DNA of 53,851 nt from Methylotenera sp. (GTDB lineage: Bacteria > Pseudomonadota > Gammaproteobacteria > Burkholderiales > Methylophilaceae): contig JAKFVB010000075.1 of assembly GCA_021732405.1 (NCBI GenBank), positions 1-53,851 of the forward strand. Direction: 5' to 3'. Positions 27,783 to 36,959 of this stretch are shown piece after piece. The first letter of the stretch is position 1, and every line of letters starts with the position of its first letter. The translations under genes were made by a program, and so were the position numbers. The notes under the pieces are model-generated. The model saw nothing but the letters and a program-made list of their open reading frames with translations. It had not been told where the DNA came from and made no database searches.

Positions 27783-28160
27783 TCACCTTATTGTTTTTTT
27801 ATTGATAGCTTGTTCTATTTGTTGAATCACGAGCATTGGATCTATCGGCTTTTCGATGTAGCTGGTACAACCCGCTGCCAGCAATCTTTCGCGGTCACCT
27901 GACATCGCATAGGAAGTCATGGCAATGATAGGAATATCTCGCCCTACTGGGTGCGCTCTGATGCGCTTTAACACTTCTAACCCGTTAATATCTGGTAATT
28001 GTATATCTAAAATTATAAAATCTGGCGGAATAGTCACCGCTTGTTGCACACCCTCTAACCCACTCATGGCAAAACGCGTCTTATAATGCGCTTGCTCTAA
28101 AATAAAACGAATTAATTCCAGATTATTTTCATTATCTTCTATGATTAAAGCAACTGTCAT
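27783..28160 (-). CDS. single-domain response regulator (CheY/DivK type)
   Basis: A 125-residue receiver with no output domain. The acidic pair is in LIIEDNENN, phosphoacceptor Asp52 in IILDIQLPDINGLEVLKRI, the conserved Thr/Ser in AMTSYAM and Lys104 in YIEKPIDP. This pattern (DIQLPDINGLEV, SGDRERLLAAGC, YIEKPID) is like receivers paired with hybrid kinases. Its ATG overlaps the kinase stop (ATGA), and the GGDEF-EAL regulator starts 8 bp later, so it probably takes phosphate from the kinase or relays between the kinase and the c-di-GMP enzyme. Confidence 0.9.
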   Translation of the reverse strand: MTVALIIEDNENNLELIRFILEQAHYKTRFAMSGLEGVQQAVTIPPDFIILDIQLPDINGLEVLKRIRAHPVGRDIPIIAMTSYAMSGDRERLLAAGCTSYIEKPIDPMLVIQQIEQAINKKTIR

Positions 28161-30970
28161 GGCCGACTCTTTTCTGAATTAGTCAGTGTTAAAGACGATT
28201 TTGCTAATGCGTTTGCTGCCAATGTGCTTGCTGGTGTCGAGGCTTCATCTAAAATAGAAACGCTTGGCTCAGTAACAGTATTGACTATTTTAATGGGTAA
28301 TTTGATGGTAAAAGTACTGCCTTTACCAAGCTCACTCTGCACTTCTACTGTGCCAGACAACAATTGAAATAAAATTTTTCGCGTTAGATATAAGCCTAAA
28401 CCAGTACCTAATGTTTTAATTTTCAATGGCGAGTCAATCCGCTCAAAAGGCTGAAATAATTTCGCTAAATCAGCCTCACTAATACCAATACCTGTATCAC
28501 TGACGGCGACTGTTAGCCAATTTTTATCGATACTGGCATTAATGTTAACTGCGCCTTTAGTTGTGTATTTAACGGCATTACTCACCACATTTAAAATCAC
28601 TTGATACAGCCGTTTGCGATCTGTTTGCAGTTTTAAATTGGGTGCACATTCAATCGTAATTTCTATATTTTTTTCTTCTACAATATGAGCAATTGCATGC
28701 TCAATTTCAGCTAGCAGTGGCTCTAGCTCAAACTTTTCGATATGTACTTCTAAAAATCCAGCTTCAATTTTTGAAATATCAATCACATCTGAAATGAGAG
28801 ACAACAAATGTTGAGCCGAATGATACGCACGACTTAACTGATCTTTTTGCTTCAAATTGAGCTCGCCAGACATGCCATGCAGCACAACCCCTAAAAAACC
28901 GATAATTGAATTAAGTGGCGTGCGCAACTCGTGCGACATTGAAGCCACAAACATGGATTTAATGCGGTCAGCGGATTCGGCGGATTCGCGTGCGGTAATC
29001 AGTGATGCTTGCAACGCTTTTTGGCGCGAAATATCCAGCGCAATAGCAACTAACTTACCCTCGTCGCCTGCACTTTCTACCACAGCACCTAGCGAACATT
29101 GATACTCATACTTTTCGCCAGCTGAATTTTGCAACAGTAGCTCAATCGCTCTAAAATCTTCACCTTTCATGGCGCGAGCTGAGGTAGAAACTGCTTTTTT
29201 ACGTGACTCTTTAGCAACCAGTAACTCAATAAAATTTTGGCCAATCATTGCGTCGCGGCTATAACCAGCGTCTGAAATGGCTTCTGGATTGGCTTCGATA
29301 ATTCGACCTTTTTTATCGATAATAATAATCGGCAAAGGCGCGTGTTGAACGATATAGCTGTAACGGCGCTCACTTTCAATTAACTTTTGCGCATTCGCCT
29401 CTAACGCCCTTTGTTTACTCATATCTTGGCCGATTGAAATAATCACTGGATTATTGTCATCGTCCATTTCCATACTGCGCGAAATGGTTAAATCAACCAA
29501 GCTACCATCTGCACAGCGAATGGTTACTTCTTCGCCCTGAATTTTACGGCCATATGCGACTTCTTTATTAATGACAGATAGCTGTTGTTTATTTTGCTCA
29601 GTACCAAACAATTCTTGATACGTTTTACCGATTGCAAACTCACGACTATAGCCAGAAATGCGCTCCGCCTCTGGATTCATCTCAATAATCTCATTGGCAA
29701 TATTCATATATAAAATAGTGACAGGCGCCCGTTCAACCAGAAAACGAAACAGCTTGGCATTATTTTCAATTGATGCAGTGCGTTTTTGCACAATCGTTTC
29801 TAAATGCTTTTGTTGATGCGACAAACTATCTTCTAGTTGCTGACGTTTATGCGCTTCAATTGTCAATCTAGCTAAGTCAGTGATTGAGCCGACAAAGTTC
29901 TGCTCATCTAGCGTCCATTCACGCGGCCCATCAACATGTTCATGGCAAATCACGCCAATCACTTCATTGTTTAACCAAATCGTGCCATCTAACATTGCGC
30001 CAATATTGTTATTTTGCAGATAGCTTTGAGTAAATTCTGATGTGGCGGGATGTTGGTAAACATCATTAATAGAAATAACACGGCTTTGCTTAAGGTGTTT
30101 AAAATATTCGGGTAAATCTGCCGCATTAAGCGGCATAGATACTGTGTGCAAATGCTTAGATTTAATATATAAACCTAGGCATTCCAATTGTGTAAAACTA
30201 TCATTAAATCGCCAAACGCTTACACGTTCAACATTCAGTGCATCCGCTGATACCTGCGCAATTTCCCTGAAAATCGCTTCTGGATTTTGCCAGTTTCCCA
30301 ATTGCATGGTTGCTAAGTGAGCTAAACTGGCATTTTGCTTTTGTAGGCGTTGCTCACTTTGTTGCAGCTTTTCTTGCACAATATTTTTATCAATATTTTG
30401 CATGTGCAATTTATTGATTAGTTTTTCTAACTGCTTGCTACGCTTTAAATTACCAAATAAATAACTGCCATACAGCACAAAAACAAAAAAACCAACGCTC
30501 ATCCATTGCACATAACGCTGGTCTGCATAAAACTGATAGGTCAGTAACATATGCACAAAAAAAACAATCAAACAGGCAACAAACAACATACCAATCACCC
30601 ATACTTTATGCGTAGGGTAATGAATATGGTCAGCATTTGTTTCGGCAGAGAAAGTGGGAGATAAAAATCGCTGCGTCACCATTCTTCTTAATTGCCAATC
30701 TAGCAGCAACAAAGCCAACAAAATGGCAGCGAGTAAAAACAGTATGGCTAAAGCAAATTCAAATTTATAAGTAATAATCCAGCTTAAGCTGAACTGATAA
30801 TCCGGATAGATTAGCGCAAAGATACGGGGATACTGCGCCAAAAAGTCACTGCTATAAAAATCAATAGGCTTTGCTTGAGACGATACTGAAAATAGCATCA
30901 ATACATGTATGCCAATAACATGAATCCAAAACATGCCAGCAATTTTTCGTAACCATCTGCTTTTAGCCAA
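28157..30970 (-). CDS. membrane-bound multi-sensor histidine kinase (GAF, two PAS)
   Basis: A 937-residue kinase. The N-terminus has about four hydrophobic segments (near 15-30, 50-72, 108-132, 140-160). Then come a coiled coil, a GAF domain (about 215-370), two PAS domains (about 405-530 and 535-660), HisKA with His680 in SMSHELRTPLN, and an HATPase domain with NVVSNAVKYT, DTGIGI and GTGLGLYLTR. The last 40 residues are a Ser/Thr/Ala-rich tail with no receiver. TTG start, supported by a strong AAGGGGG 5 nt upstream. It lies upstream of, and coupled to, the single receiver and the GGDEF-EAL protein. The signal is unknown. Confidence 0.9.
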   Translation of the reverse strand: MAKSRWLRKIAGMFWIHVIGIHVLMLFSVSSQAKPIDFYSSDFLAQYPRIFALIYPDYQFSLSWIITYKFEFALAILFLLAAILLALLLLDWQLRRMVTQRFLSPTFSAETNADHIHYPTHKVWVIGMLFVACLIVFFVHMLLTYQFYADQRYVQWMSVGFFVFVLYGSYLFGNLKRSKQLEKLINKLHMQNIDKNIVQEKLQQSEQRLQKQNASLAHLATMQLGNWQNPEAIFREIAQVSADALNVERVSVWRFNDSFTQLECLGLYIKSKHLHTVSMPLNAADLPEYFKHLKQSRVISINDVYQHPATSEFTQSYLQNNNIGAMLDGTIWLNNEVIGVICHEHVDGPREWTLDEQNFVGSITDLARLTIEAHKRQQLEDSLSHQQKHLETIVQKRTASIENNAKLFRFLVERAPVTILYMNIANEIIEMNPEAERISGYSREFAIGKTYQELFGTEQNKQQLSVINKEVAYGRKIQGEEVTIRCADGSLVDLTISRSMEMDDDNNPVIISIGQDMSKQRALEANAQKLIESERRYSYIVQHAPLPIIIIDKKGRIIEANPEAISDAGYSRDAMIGQNFIELLVAKESRKKAVSTSARAMKGEDFRAIELLLQNSAGEKYEYQCSLGAVVESAGDEGKLVAIALDISRQKALQASLITARESAESADRIKSMFVASMSHELRTPLNSIIGFLGVVLHGMSGELNLKQKDQLSRAYHSAQHLLSLISDVIDISKIEAGFLEVHIEKFELEPLLAEIEHAIAHIVEEKNIEITIECAPNLKLQTDRKRLYQVILNVVSNAVKYTTKGAVNINASIDKNWLTVAVSDTGIGISEADLAKLFQPFERIDSPLKIKTLGTGLGLYLTRKILFQLLSGTVEVQSELGKGSTFTIKLPIKIVNTVTEPSVSILDEASTPASTLAANALAKSSLTLTNSEKSRP

Positions 30971-31021
30971 GCAAACCCCCTTACGATAACCGTTATTTTT
31001 TAGTTACTATAGCAGTTTGAA

Positions 31022-31041
31022 GCGTTATTTTGCGTTATTTT
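31022..31041. repeat. tandem 10-bp direct repeat upstream of the histidine kinase
   Basis: GCGTTATTTT occurs twice head to tail in the 117-bp gap between the haemoglobin stop and the kinase start. On the minus strand it lies just upstream of a TATAGT -10-like sequence. One-turn spacing is compatible with a regulator site. Confidence 0.4.
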
Positions 31042-31087
31042 GTTGATTTTACTACTATTTGGTAGGCTGATTTGACTGGCTTTATAA

Positions 31088-31507
31088 TTACTGATTGCGC
31101 ATAAAATCAGCGACGCCATACAATTGTTCGGCTAATTTTTGCATTAACTTTTCATCCATTTTCAGTTGCTGCATTGCACTTATCATGCAGTACATCCACT
31201 GGTCTCGCGCGCTTTCATTAATACTAAAAGGTAAGTGCCTGCGACGTAAAAACGGATGTCCATAACGCTCAATATACAACTGTGGACCACCTGTCCAACC
31301 ATTTAAAAACATAAATAGCTTTTCACGTGAGGCAGTTAAATCGTCAGGATGCATAGCACGAATTGGCGCAGCTTTTTTGTCAGTATCCATAATGTCGTAG
31401 AAAGTTTCTACTAATTCACGGATAGCTGCTGTACCGCCTTGTTCGCCACCTAATAAGTCGTAAAACGTGGCTTTGCTAGCACCTACCTCATTGATTTTAT
31501 CAAGCAT
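31088..31507 (-). CDS. group II truncated haemoglobin
   Basis: A 139-residue haem protein (ATG at 31507; a GTG one codon upstream is also possible). Features of group II (TrHbO-like) globins: TFYDLLGGEQG at the start, FMFLNGWTGGPQLYIERYGHP, the proximal His91 in RRRHLPFSI, and Trp104 in DQWMYCM, the G8 tryptophan that defines the group. Such proteins bind O2 and NO and may act in NO detoxification or redox sensing. It begins 18 bp after purT and is followed by the histidine kinase operon on the same strand. Confidence 0.93.
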   Translation of the reverse strand: MLDKINEVGASKATFYDLLGGEQGGTAAIRELVETFYDIMDTDKKAAPIRAMHPDDLTASREKLFMFLNGWTGGPQLYIERYGHPFLRRRHLPFSINESARDQWMYCMISAMQQLKMDEKLMQKLAEQLYGVADFMRNQ

Positions 31508-31525
31508 CACTCAAACCAGCTAAAA

Positions 31526-32725
31526 TTAACGCTCAGCGGGTTTAACTAAGCTAGCCGCCAGTTTTGCGCGGTTTCTGGCTTCATCACTATCTTTACCAGT
31601 TGCCAAGGCAACGCCCATGCGGCGGCGCGCAAATGACTCTGGTTTGCCAAATAGGCGAATATCACTGTTAGGCACGCTTAAAGCAGCTTCTAATCCCTCA
31701 TAGCTTAGGTTTTGACTATCTACACCGCCGTAAATCACCGCGCTTGCACCCGTTTGCGTCATGGTTACATCCACAGGTAAACCTAAAATGGCGCGGGCGT
31801 GCAACTCGAACTCGCTTAAACGCTGGCTGCACATGGTCACCATGCCTGTGTCATGCGGACGTGGGCTGACCTCACTAAACCATACGTGATCATTTTTAAC
31901 AAATAGCTCTACGCCAAACAAACCGAAACCACCCAAGCTATCGGTAATGGTTTTGGCAATATGCTGCGAGGCTTTCAGCGCATTGGCTGTCATCGCTTGT
32001 GGCTGCCAGCTTTCAACGTAATCGCCGTTTTTTTGCACATGGCCTATGGGTTCGCAGAAATAGGTTTGCGTTTCACCTTGTGCATTTTTCGCGCGCACGG
32101 TAAGTAGTGTAATTTCGTAATCAAAATCAATTTGACCCTCTACAATCACTACACCTTGATTCACGCGTCCGCCTGTAGCTGCATAATCCCATGCCGCTTT
32201 TACCTCGCTGGCTTGCGTAATGCGTGATTGACCTTTGCCAGAAGATGACATAGTTGGTTTAATAAAGCAGGGGTAGCCGATACCACCATCAATCGCGGCT
32301 TGAAGTTCTGCTTCACTACGCGCGAAAGCGTAGGGCGAAACGGGTAGTTTGAGTTCTTCAGCAGCTAAGCGGCGAATTCCCTCACGATTCATGGTTAACT
32401 GCACTGCTCTTACTGTTGGAATGACAGTAGCAGTGCCGCTGTTTTCAATATCAGCCAAGGCATCCGTATTGAGCGCTTCGATTTCTGGCACAATAAAATG
32501 TGGCTTTTCGCTTGCAACCAATGCTTTAAGTAATTCTGCATCGGTCATATCAATGGTGTAGGCGCGATGCGCAACTTGGTGGCCTGGCGCGTTTGGATAG
32601 CGGTCTACCGCAATGACTTCAACGCCAAAGCGCTGCAACGCGATAATCACTTCTTTACCAAGTTCACCACTGCCAAGCAACATGACTTTAGTGGCAGAAG
32701 CGGTTAATGGAGTGCCTAATTTCAT
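31526..32725 (-). CDS. purT: formate-dependent phosphoribosylglycinamide formyltransferase PurT
   Basis: A 399-residue ATP-grasp enzyme that formylates GAR with formate and ATP, the folate-independent route for step three of purine synthesis. The N-terminal Rossmann part has [20 protein letters not shown]; the ATP-grasp part has [32 protein letters not shown] and the metal-binding [15 protein letters not shown]. Length is normal. Upstream is a 129-bp gap with no recognised operator. It probably shares a transcript with the haemoglobin gene. Use of formate would suit an organism with abundant C1 units, which is an inference. Confidence 0.95.
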   Translation of the reverse strand: MKLGTPLTASATKVMLLGSGELGKEVIIALQRFGVEVIAVDRYPNAPGHQVAHRAYTIDMTDAELLKALVASEKPHFIVPEIEALNTDALADIENSGTATVIPTVRAVQLTMNREGIRRLAAEELKLPVSPYAFARSEAELQAAIDGGIGYPCFIKPTMSSSGKGQSRITQASEVKAAWDYAATGGRVNQGVVIVEGQIDFDYEITLLTVRAKNAQGETQTYFCEPIGHVQKNGDYVESWQPQAMTANALKASQHIAKTITDSLGGFGLFGVELFVKNDHVWFSEVSPRPHDTGMVTMCSQRLSEFELHARAILGLPVDVTMTQTGASAVIYGGVDSQNLSYEGLEAALSVPNSDIRLFGKPESFARRRMGVALATGKDSDEARNRAKLAASLVKPAER

Positions 32726-32854
32726 AAAATAATACCCACACAGATACTCAACAATTTAAGTATTTAACAACTGGGAATAATACCATGAGGTGAATCATCA
32801 GCGTGCCCAAGAAATAGGCATTTTAAAGTGGTTAAGTTTGAGCGCAGTGCTCGC

Positions 32855-34288
32855 TTAGAGATTAATACCGTGCTTATCAATACGATAACGCATGGTCATA
32901 CGCGTAATACCTAGTTTGCGCGCGGCCTCAGAAACATTGTTATGCGTGGCTTCCAAGGCATTCAGTATCATGCTTTTTTCAGCTGCGTCCAATGTTACTT
33001 GTGTTTGCTGATTACTTTCTGAGGCGACTTTTGTTTTTTGATCTAGGGTTTTGCTACCTGACAAGTTTAAGTCAGCTGCTGTAATTTGTGACTGACTACT
33101 TAATAACACAGCACGGCTAATTTGATGACGCAATTCACGCACATTGCCAGGCCAATTGTATCCTTGCATAGCTTCTATCGCTGATTGACTAAACACATGT
33201 TTGCTTAAGCCATAACGCTTTTCTGTTAATTGCGTAAAATGCTTGGCAAGCTGCAGTATGTCGTGACCGCGCTCGCGCAAAGGTGCCAGCGAAATAGTCA
33301 TCACATTCAATCGATAATATAAATCAGACCTAAATCGCCCGCTTTGCGACATTTCATGCAAATCGCGATTAGTTGCAGCAATAATGCGTGCAGGCACAAT
33401 ACGTTCTTTGGTTGAGCCTAAACGTCGTACACGCCTGCGTTCTAGCACACTGAGCAATTTTGCTTGCAAAGTTAGTGGCAATTCACCAATTTCATCCAAA
33501 AATAAAGTGCCGTCTTCAGCTGCCTCAATTAAGCCTGGCCTAGAAGTGATTGCATTGGTAAAAGCGCCTTTTTCATGACCAAATAACTCACTTTCAATTA
33601 GCTCATTTGGCAGTGAAGCACAATCTACATGCACAAATGGCTTATCTGCATTGGCGCCAGACGCATGTAATAAGCGCGCTGCTACATCTTTACCAGTGCC
33701 AGTTTCTCCTGTAATCAATACAGTGGGTGCAATGGCATCGGTAATATGGCCTAATTGTGCAATACGCGCAATTTGCATGTGAATACTTTGTGTAGCGGGG
33801 CTATCGCCAATTAAGGTGATGCCATCACTTGAGTGTGCATTGCGTTGGCGCGAATAATCTACGCTTGCTTGTAGGTTGGCCGTTTTTTCGTTTTTTTCAA
33901 CGACTAATAACAGCTCTTCTAAGTCGATGGGTTTCTTTAAATAATCATGCGCGCCTAATTTCATGGCGTTAACAGCATCGCTCACTTCGCCATAAGCTGT
34001 CATGACAATAGTAACAATACTTTTTGCAACAAATTCGGCAATTAAGTCTAAGCCATTGCCATCTGGCAATCGCATGTCTAGCAATACTAAATCTGCGCTA
34101 AATTGTTTATGAATAGCACGCGCATCGGCTAAATTTTCAACATGCTCACACTCATACCCCGCTTTTTGCAAACGCTTTTGCACAGCGCGTGCAAACAGCA
34201 CTTCATCTTCCACAATCAATACTTTTTTAGGTTGAGTGAAATGCTGTTTAGATTTTAAATCTTCTAACGGGGTTTGTTGTGCAAGCAA
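32855..34288 (-). CDS. NtrC-family response regulator with altered GAFTGA loop
   Basis: A 477-residue regulator: receiver domain (about 22-135) with Asp71 in LVLLDMRLPDGNG; AAA+ domain with Walker A GETGTGKD (194-201), GTLFLDEIGELPL and the arginine-finger region; Fis-type helix-turn-helix near the C-terminus (NNVSEAARKLGITRMTMRYRI). The sigma-54 contact loop, normally GAFTGA, reads GAFTNA (241-246). TTG start, supported by AAGGA 5 nt upstream. It lies 35 bp downstream of the TonB receptor gene on the same strand. No histidine kinase gene is adjacent, so its partner is elsewhere or it is phosphorylated non-specifically. Confidence 0.92.
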   Translation of the reverse strand: MLAQQTPLEDLKSKQHFTQPKKVLIVEDEVLFARAVQKRLQKAGYECEHVENLADARAIHKQFSADLVLLDMRLPDGNGLDLIAEFVAKSIVTIVMTAYGEVSDAVNAMKLGAHDYLKKPIDLEELLLVVEKNEKTANLQASVDYSRQRNAHSSDGITLIGDSPATQSIHMQIARIAQLGHITDAIAPTVLITGETGTGKDVAARLLHASGANADKPFVHVDCASLPNELIESELFGHEKGAFTNAITSRPGLIEAAEDGTLFLDEIGELPLTLQAKLLSVLERRRVRRLGSTKERIVPARIIAATNRDLHEMSQSGRFRSDLYYRLNVMTISLAPLRERGHDILQLAKHFTQLTEKRYGLSKHVFSQSAIEAMQGYNWPGNVRELRHQISRAVLLSSQSQITAADLNLSGSKTLDQKTKVASESNQQTQVTLDAAEKSMILNALEATHNNVSEAARKLGITRMTMRYRIDKHGINL

Positions 34289-34323
34289 TGTTGTCCTTAA
34301 TTACGCATTAATTATCATCTAGC

Positions 34324-36768
34324 TTAGTTATTATCTAAACTAGCAACTGATTTTTTACCACCAAACTCATAGCGTACGCCAAACCAACCTGCACGCGGCG
34401 CGCCTGGTGCGTAAAATGCTGGTGTTACTTCGTTACCAGTAAATGCGCCTGTGCTTGCATCAAAGCGATGCTCGCCTAACAGGCCGCCATTGTTATATTC
34501 GCGGTCAAATATATTGTTGACCCTTGCGAAAAGTTGCCAGCCACTATTGCCAAAGTTGTAACGTGTATCTAAATTCATCACAAGGTAGCCACTCACTTTA
34601 GCGCCCTCGCCATCAAACTGATTATTTTCGTTGCCACGAGAATATTGGTCAGAGAAAGCAAAGATATTGGTTCCGATATTCCATGAAGGTGTTACATCAT
34701 AGGCTGCACGTAATTTCAGTTGATGTTGCGGAATACCAGGAATGTTGTCGCCTTTACCTACTTGCTGAATTTCGCTGCCAGCTACGGTTTCATTTAACTC
34801 ACTTGCAATTTCGAAGTCTGATTCATACGTCGCTTTTACATAGCTATAACCAAGTGCCCATGTGAATTTATCTAAACGGCCATTTAATGCCGCATCAAAC
34901 CCTTGGCGCCTTGTTTTACCAACGTTATCAAAGTAACCAGCACCTTGCGCATTGGCGGCGATAAATTGAATATCATCAAAGTTTTGTGCGCGATAAGCGG
35001 CTAATGACCATTTAATATCTTGCGTTAAATTACCACGCAAGCCAGCTTCAAATGTTTTTGCAACCACTTGGTCTAGCGGCGGGTCACCAGCAAAAGCATT
35101 CGGCAAACGACATGGTTGATCAGGATTTGCACAACCCAACTCGATTGCGGTTGGTGCACGGCTACCTTCGTTGTAACTTGCGTAAGCCGTTAAATCTTTA
35201 CTTGGAGTGAAGTTAACACCAACTGCTGGGTTAATACGATTAAAGCTTTGGTCGCTGGTTAATGAAGAATTATCTGCTTCAACCGGGTTTGGAATCGGGT
35301 TGAACTGATCGTCATTCTCTACTTTAGTGTGGTTGTATCGCGCAGATAGCGTTAAATGCCACATTGGGTTGAGCGACAAGGTATCTGTTGCAAATACACT
35401 CCATGTTTTAGACACGCCGCGTAATCTAACTTGTAAGTTTTCATCTTGTGCCGCCAATGCAATACCATCTGGGCCCAACTCTGCTGGCTCGTTAAACACG
35501 CCTGTTCCGTCGATGCCACGCGTGCTATTCACTAAACCATATTCAGTATTTTGTCTAAAATTCGTTCTGCCGTAATCGTAACCAAAACCTGTAATAAACT
35601 GATTCTTCATTTGCATAAAATCTTGACCAAATGTCAATTGCGCATTAAAGCCATATCCAGTGCGATCAGAGTTAGTGCGGTTTAGCGCACCACTACAAAA
35701 CTCATCTGCATCAATTCCTGCAAGGCAATTCGCATCTGCCGCAGCCAATTCAGCAGCATCTACGCCATCACCACCACTTACGACATCACCCTCATCAAAG
35801 TCATCATTTCCATCACCATTCAATGTACTTGTTTTTGCTTTGCGATAATAAGTATTACCACTTAACTGTGTGTCATCATTAAAAAAGTGACTCCAATTTA
35901 AATTAAAAAATGAGAGTTTATTTTCGGTTAAGTCTGGTCTGGTTAAAATCGAATCACGACCTTGTTGGCGCAAAAAATCATTTGGCGCTAAACCGTTACC
36001 GATTAATTTATTATCAGCACCTGTGTAACTTAAATTAAGCGCTGTTGTTTCGTTTTGCCAGCCTACTTTTGCAAATAGTTGACCGACATCACTCGGTGAA
36101 AAATCGCGCCAGCCATCTTCAGAAAACACATTGCCAGAAATAAAGTAATCAATTGAGCCATCTTCGGTTACGCCACCAAACTCTGCAGAGCCTGCTTTAC
36201 GACCCCAAGAACCTTGATAATATTCGATGGCACCACCTGGATTTGTGCGGCCGCTTTTGGTTTGCACTGATAACGCGCCGCCCAAAGTATTAAGACCAAA
36301 TAATGGATTAGAGCCAGGAATTAAGTTAATGCTATTAATTGAATTGGTTGAGATTAAATCCCAATTCACCACATCACCAAACGGCTCATTCACACGTACG
36401 CCATCAACAAAAACAGATAAGCCTTGCGGTGTGCCAAGCAATGGCGAAGCTGAGTATCCGTGAAAGCTGACATCTGGTTGATACGGATTATTTTGCGTAT
36501 CGTTAACGCTGACGCCTGTTAAATTCTGATTAATATAGTCTGCAATACTTAAGCTCTTTTGCTCTTCAAGCTGCTCGCCTTTTACCGATTGCACGTTGGC
36601 AGGAATTTTCTCCAAAGGCAAACCAATACCTTGCAGTGGCGTTGTGCTGATGACTTCAACTTTTTCAGTTGTAATCGCACTTAACTCTTCCGCTAACAAT
36701 GATTGAGGCGCAGCGTAGGCTGCAATAATGGCTAATAATATATATTTTGGTTGTAATGGTTTTCTCAT
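34324..36768 (-). CDS. TonB-dependent outer membrane receptor, ligand unknown
   Basis: An 814-residue receptor. Signal peptide about 1-26 (ending LLAEE), TonB-box-like EKVEVIS at 35-41, plug domain about 50-175 (QNLTGVSVND, VDGVRVNEPFGDVVNWD, NPLFGLNTLGGALSVQTKSG), then a beta-barrel ending with FFGVRYEF-like terminal strands followed by an unusual short polar tail (GGKKSVASLDNN). An acidic stretch at about 316-365 (NGDGNDDFDEGD, GGDGVDAAE) containing two Cys (NCLAGIDADEFC) is probably an extracellular loop. The substrate could be a metal chelate or a small nutrient; nothing in the sequence decides. Its promoter carries two palindromic sites. Confidence 0.9.
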   Translation of the reverse strand: MRKPLQPKYILLAIIAAYAAPQSLLAEELSAITTEKVEVISTTPLQGIGLPLEKIPANVQSVKGEQLEEQKSLSIADYINQNLTGVSVNDTQNNPYQPDVSFHGYSASPLLGTPQGLSVFVDGVRVNEPFGDVVNWDLISTNSINSINLIPGSNPLFGLNTLGGALSVQTKSGRTNPGGAIEYYQGSWGRKAGSAEFGGVTEDGSIDYFISGNVFSEDGWRDFSPSDVGQLFAKVGWQNETTALNLSYTGADNKLIGNGLAPNDFLRQQGRDSILTRPDLTENKLSFFNLNWSHFFNDDTQLSGNTYYRKAKTSTLNGDGNDDFDEGDVVSGGDGVDAAELAAADANCLAGIDADEFCSGALNRTNSDRTGYGFNAQLTFGQDFMQMKNQFITGFGYDYGRTNFRQNTEYGLVNSTRGIDGTGVFNEPAELGPDGIALAAQDENLQVRLRGVSKTWSVFATDTLSLNPMWHLTLSARYNHTKVENDDQFNPIPNPVEADNSSLTSDQSFNRINPAVGVNFTPSKDLTAYASYNEGSRAPTAIELGCANPDQPCRLPNAFAGDPPLDQVVAKTFEAGLRGNLTQDIKWSLAAYRAQNFDDIQFIAANAQGAGYFDNVGKTRRQGFDAALNGRLDKFTWALGYSYVKATYESDFEIASELNETVAGSEIQQVGKGDNIPGIPQHQLKLRAAYDVTPSWNIGTNIFAFSDQYSRGNENNQFDGEGAKVSGYLVMNLDTRYNFGNSGWQLFARVNNIFDREYNNGGLLGEHRFDASTGAFTGNEVTPAFYAPGAPRAGWFGVRYEFGGKKSVASLDNN

Positions 36769-36892
36769 GTGCTTTTCCTATGATTGGATTTATACATCAG
36801 ATAATCATATGCAAAATATATTCCAATATTTAAGACAAAAAAATATTGAATAAAATCAATCACTCACGATTGAAATACAAGCAGGAATTGAG

Positions 36893-36922
36893 ATTATAAC
36901 CGCAAAATATGGTTGTATACAA
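36893..36922 (-). promoter_or_regulatory. TonB receptor promoter overlapping an operator
   Basis: On the minus strand, TTGTAT (36917-36922) and TATAAT (36893-36898) are separated by 18 bp. The -35 lies inside the proximal GGTTGTATACAACC palindrome. The untranslated leader would be about 118 nt. Confidence 0.6.
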
Positions 36923-36946
36923 CCACCATATAGGTTGTATACAACC
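36911..36946. promoter_or_regulatory. two identical 14-bp palindromic operators
   Basis: GGTTGTATACAACC occurs perfectly at 36911-36924 and 36933-36946, 22 bp centre to centre (about two helical turns), which would place two dimers on one face of the DNA. The core TTGTATACAA resembles operators of GntR/FCD-family repressors. The first site covers the receptor gene -35, suggesting repression. Confidence 0.75.
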
Positions 36947-36959
36947 AAATAAACTGTGT

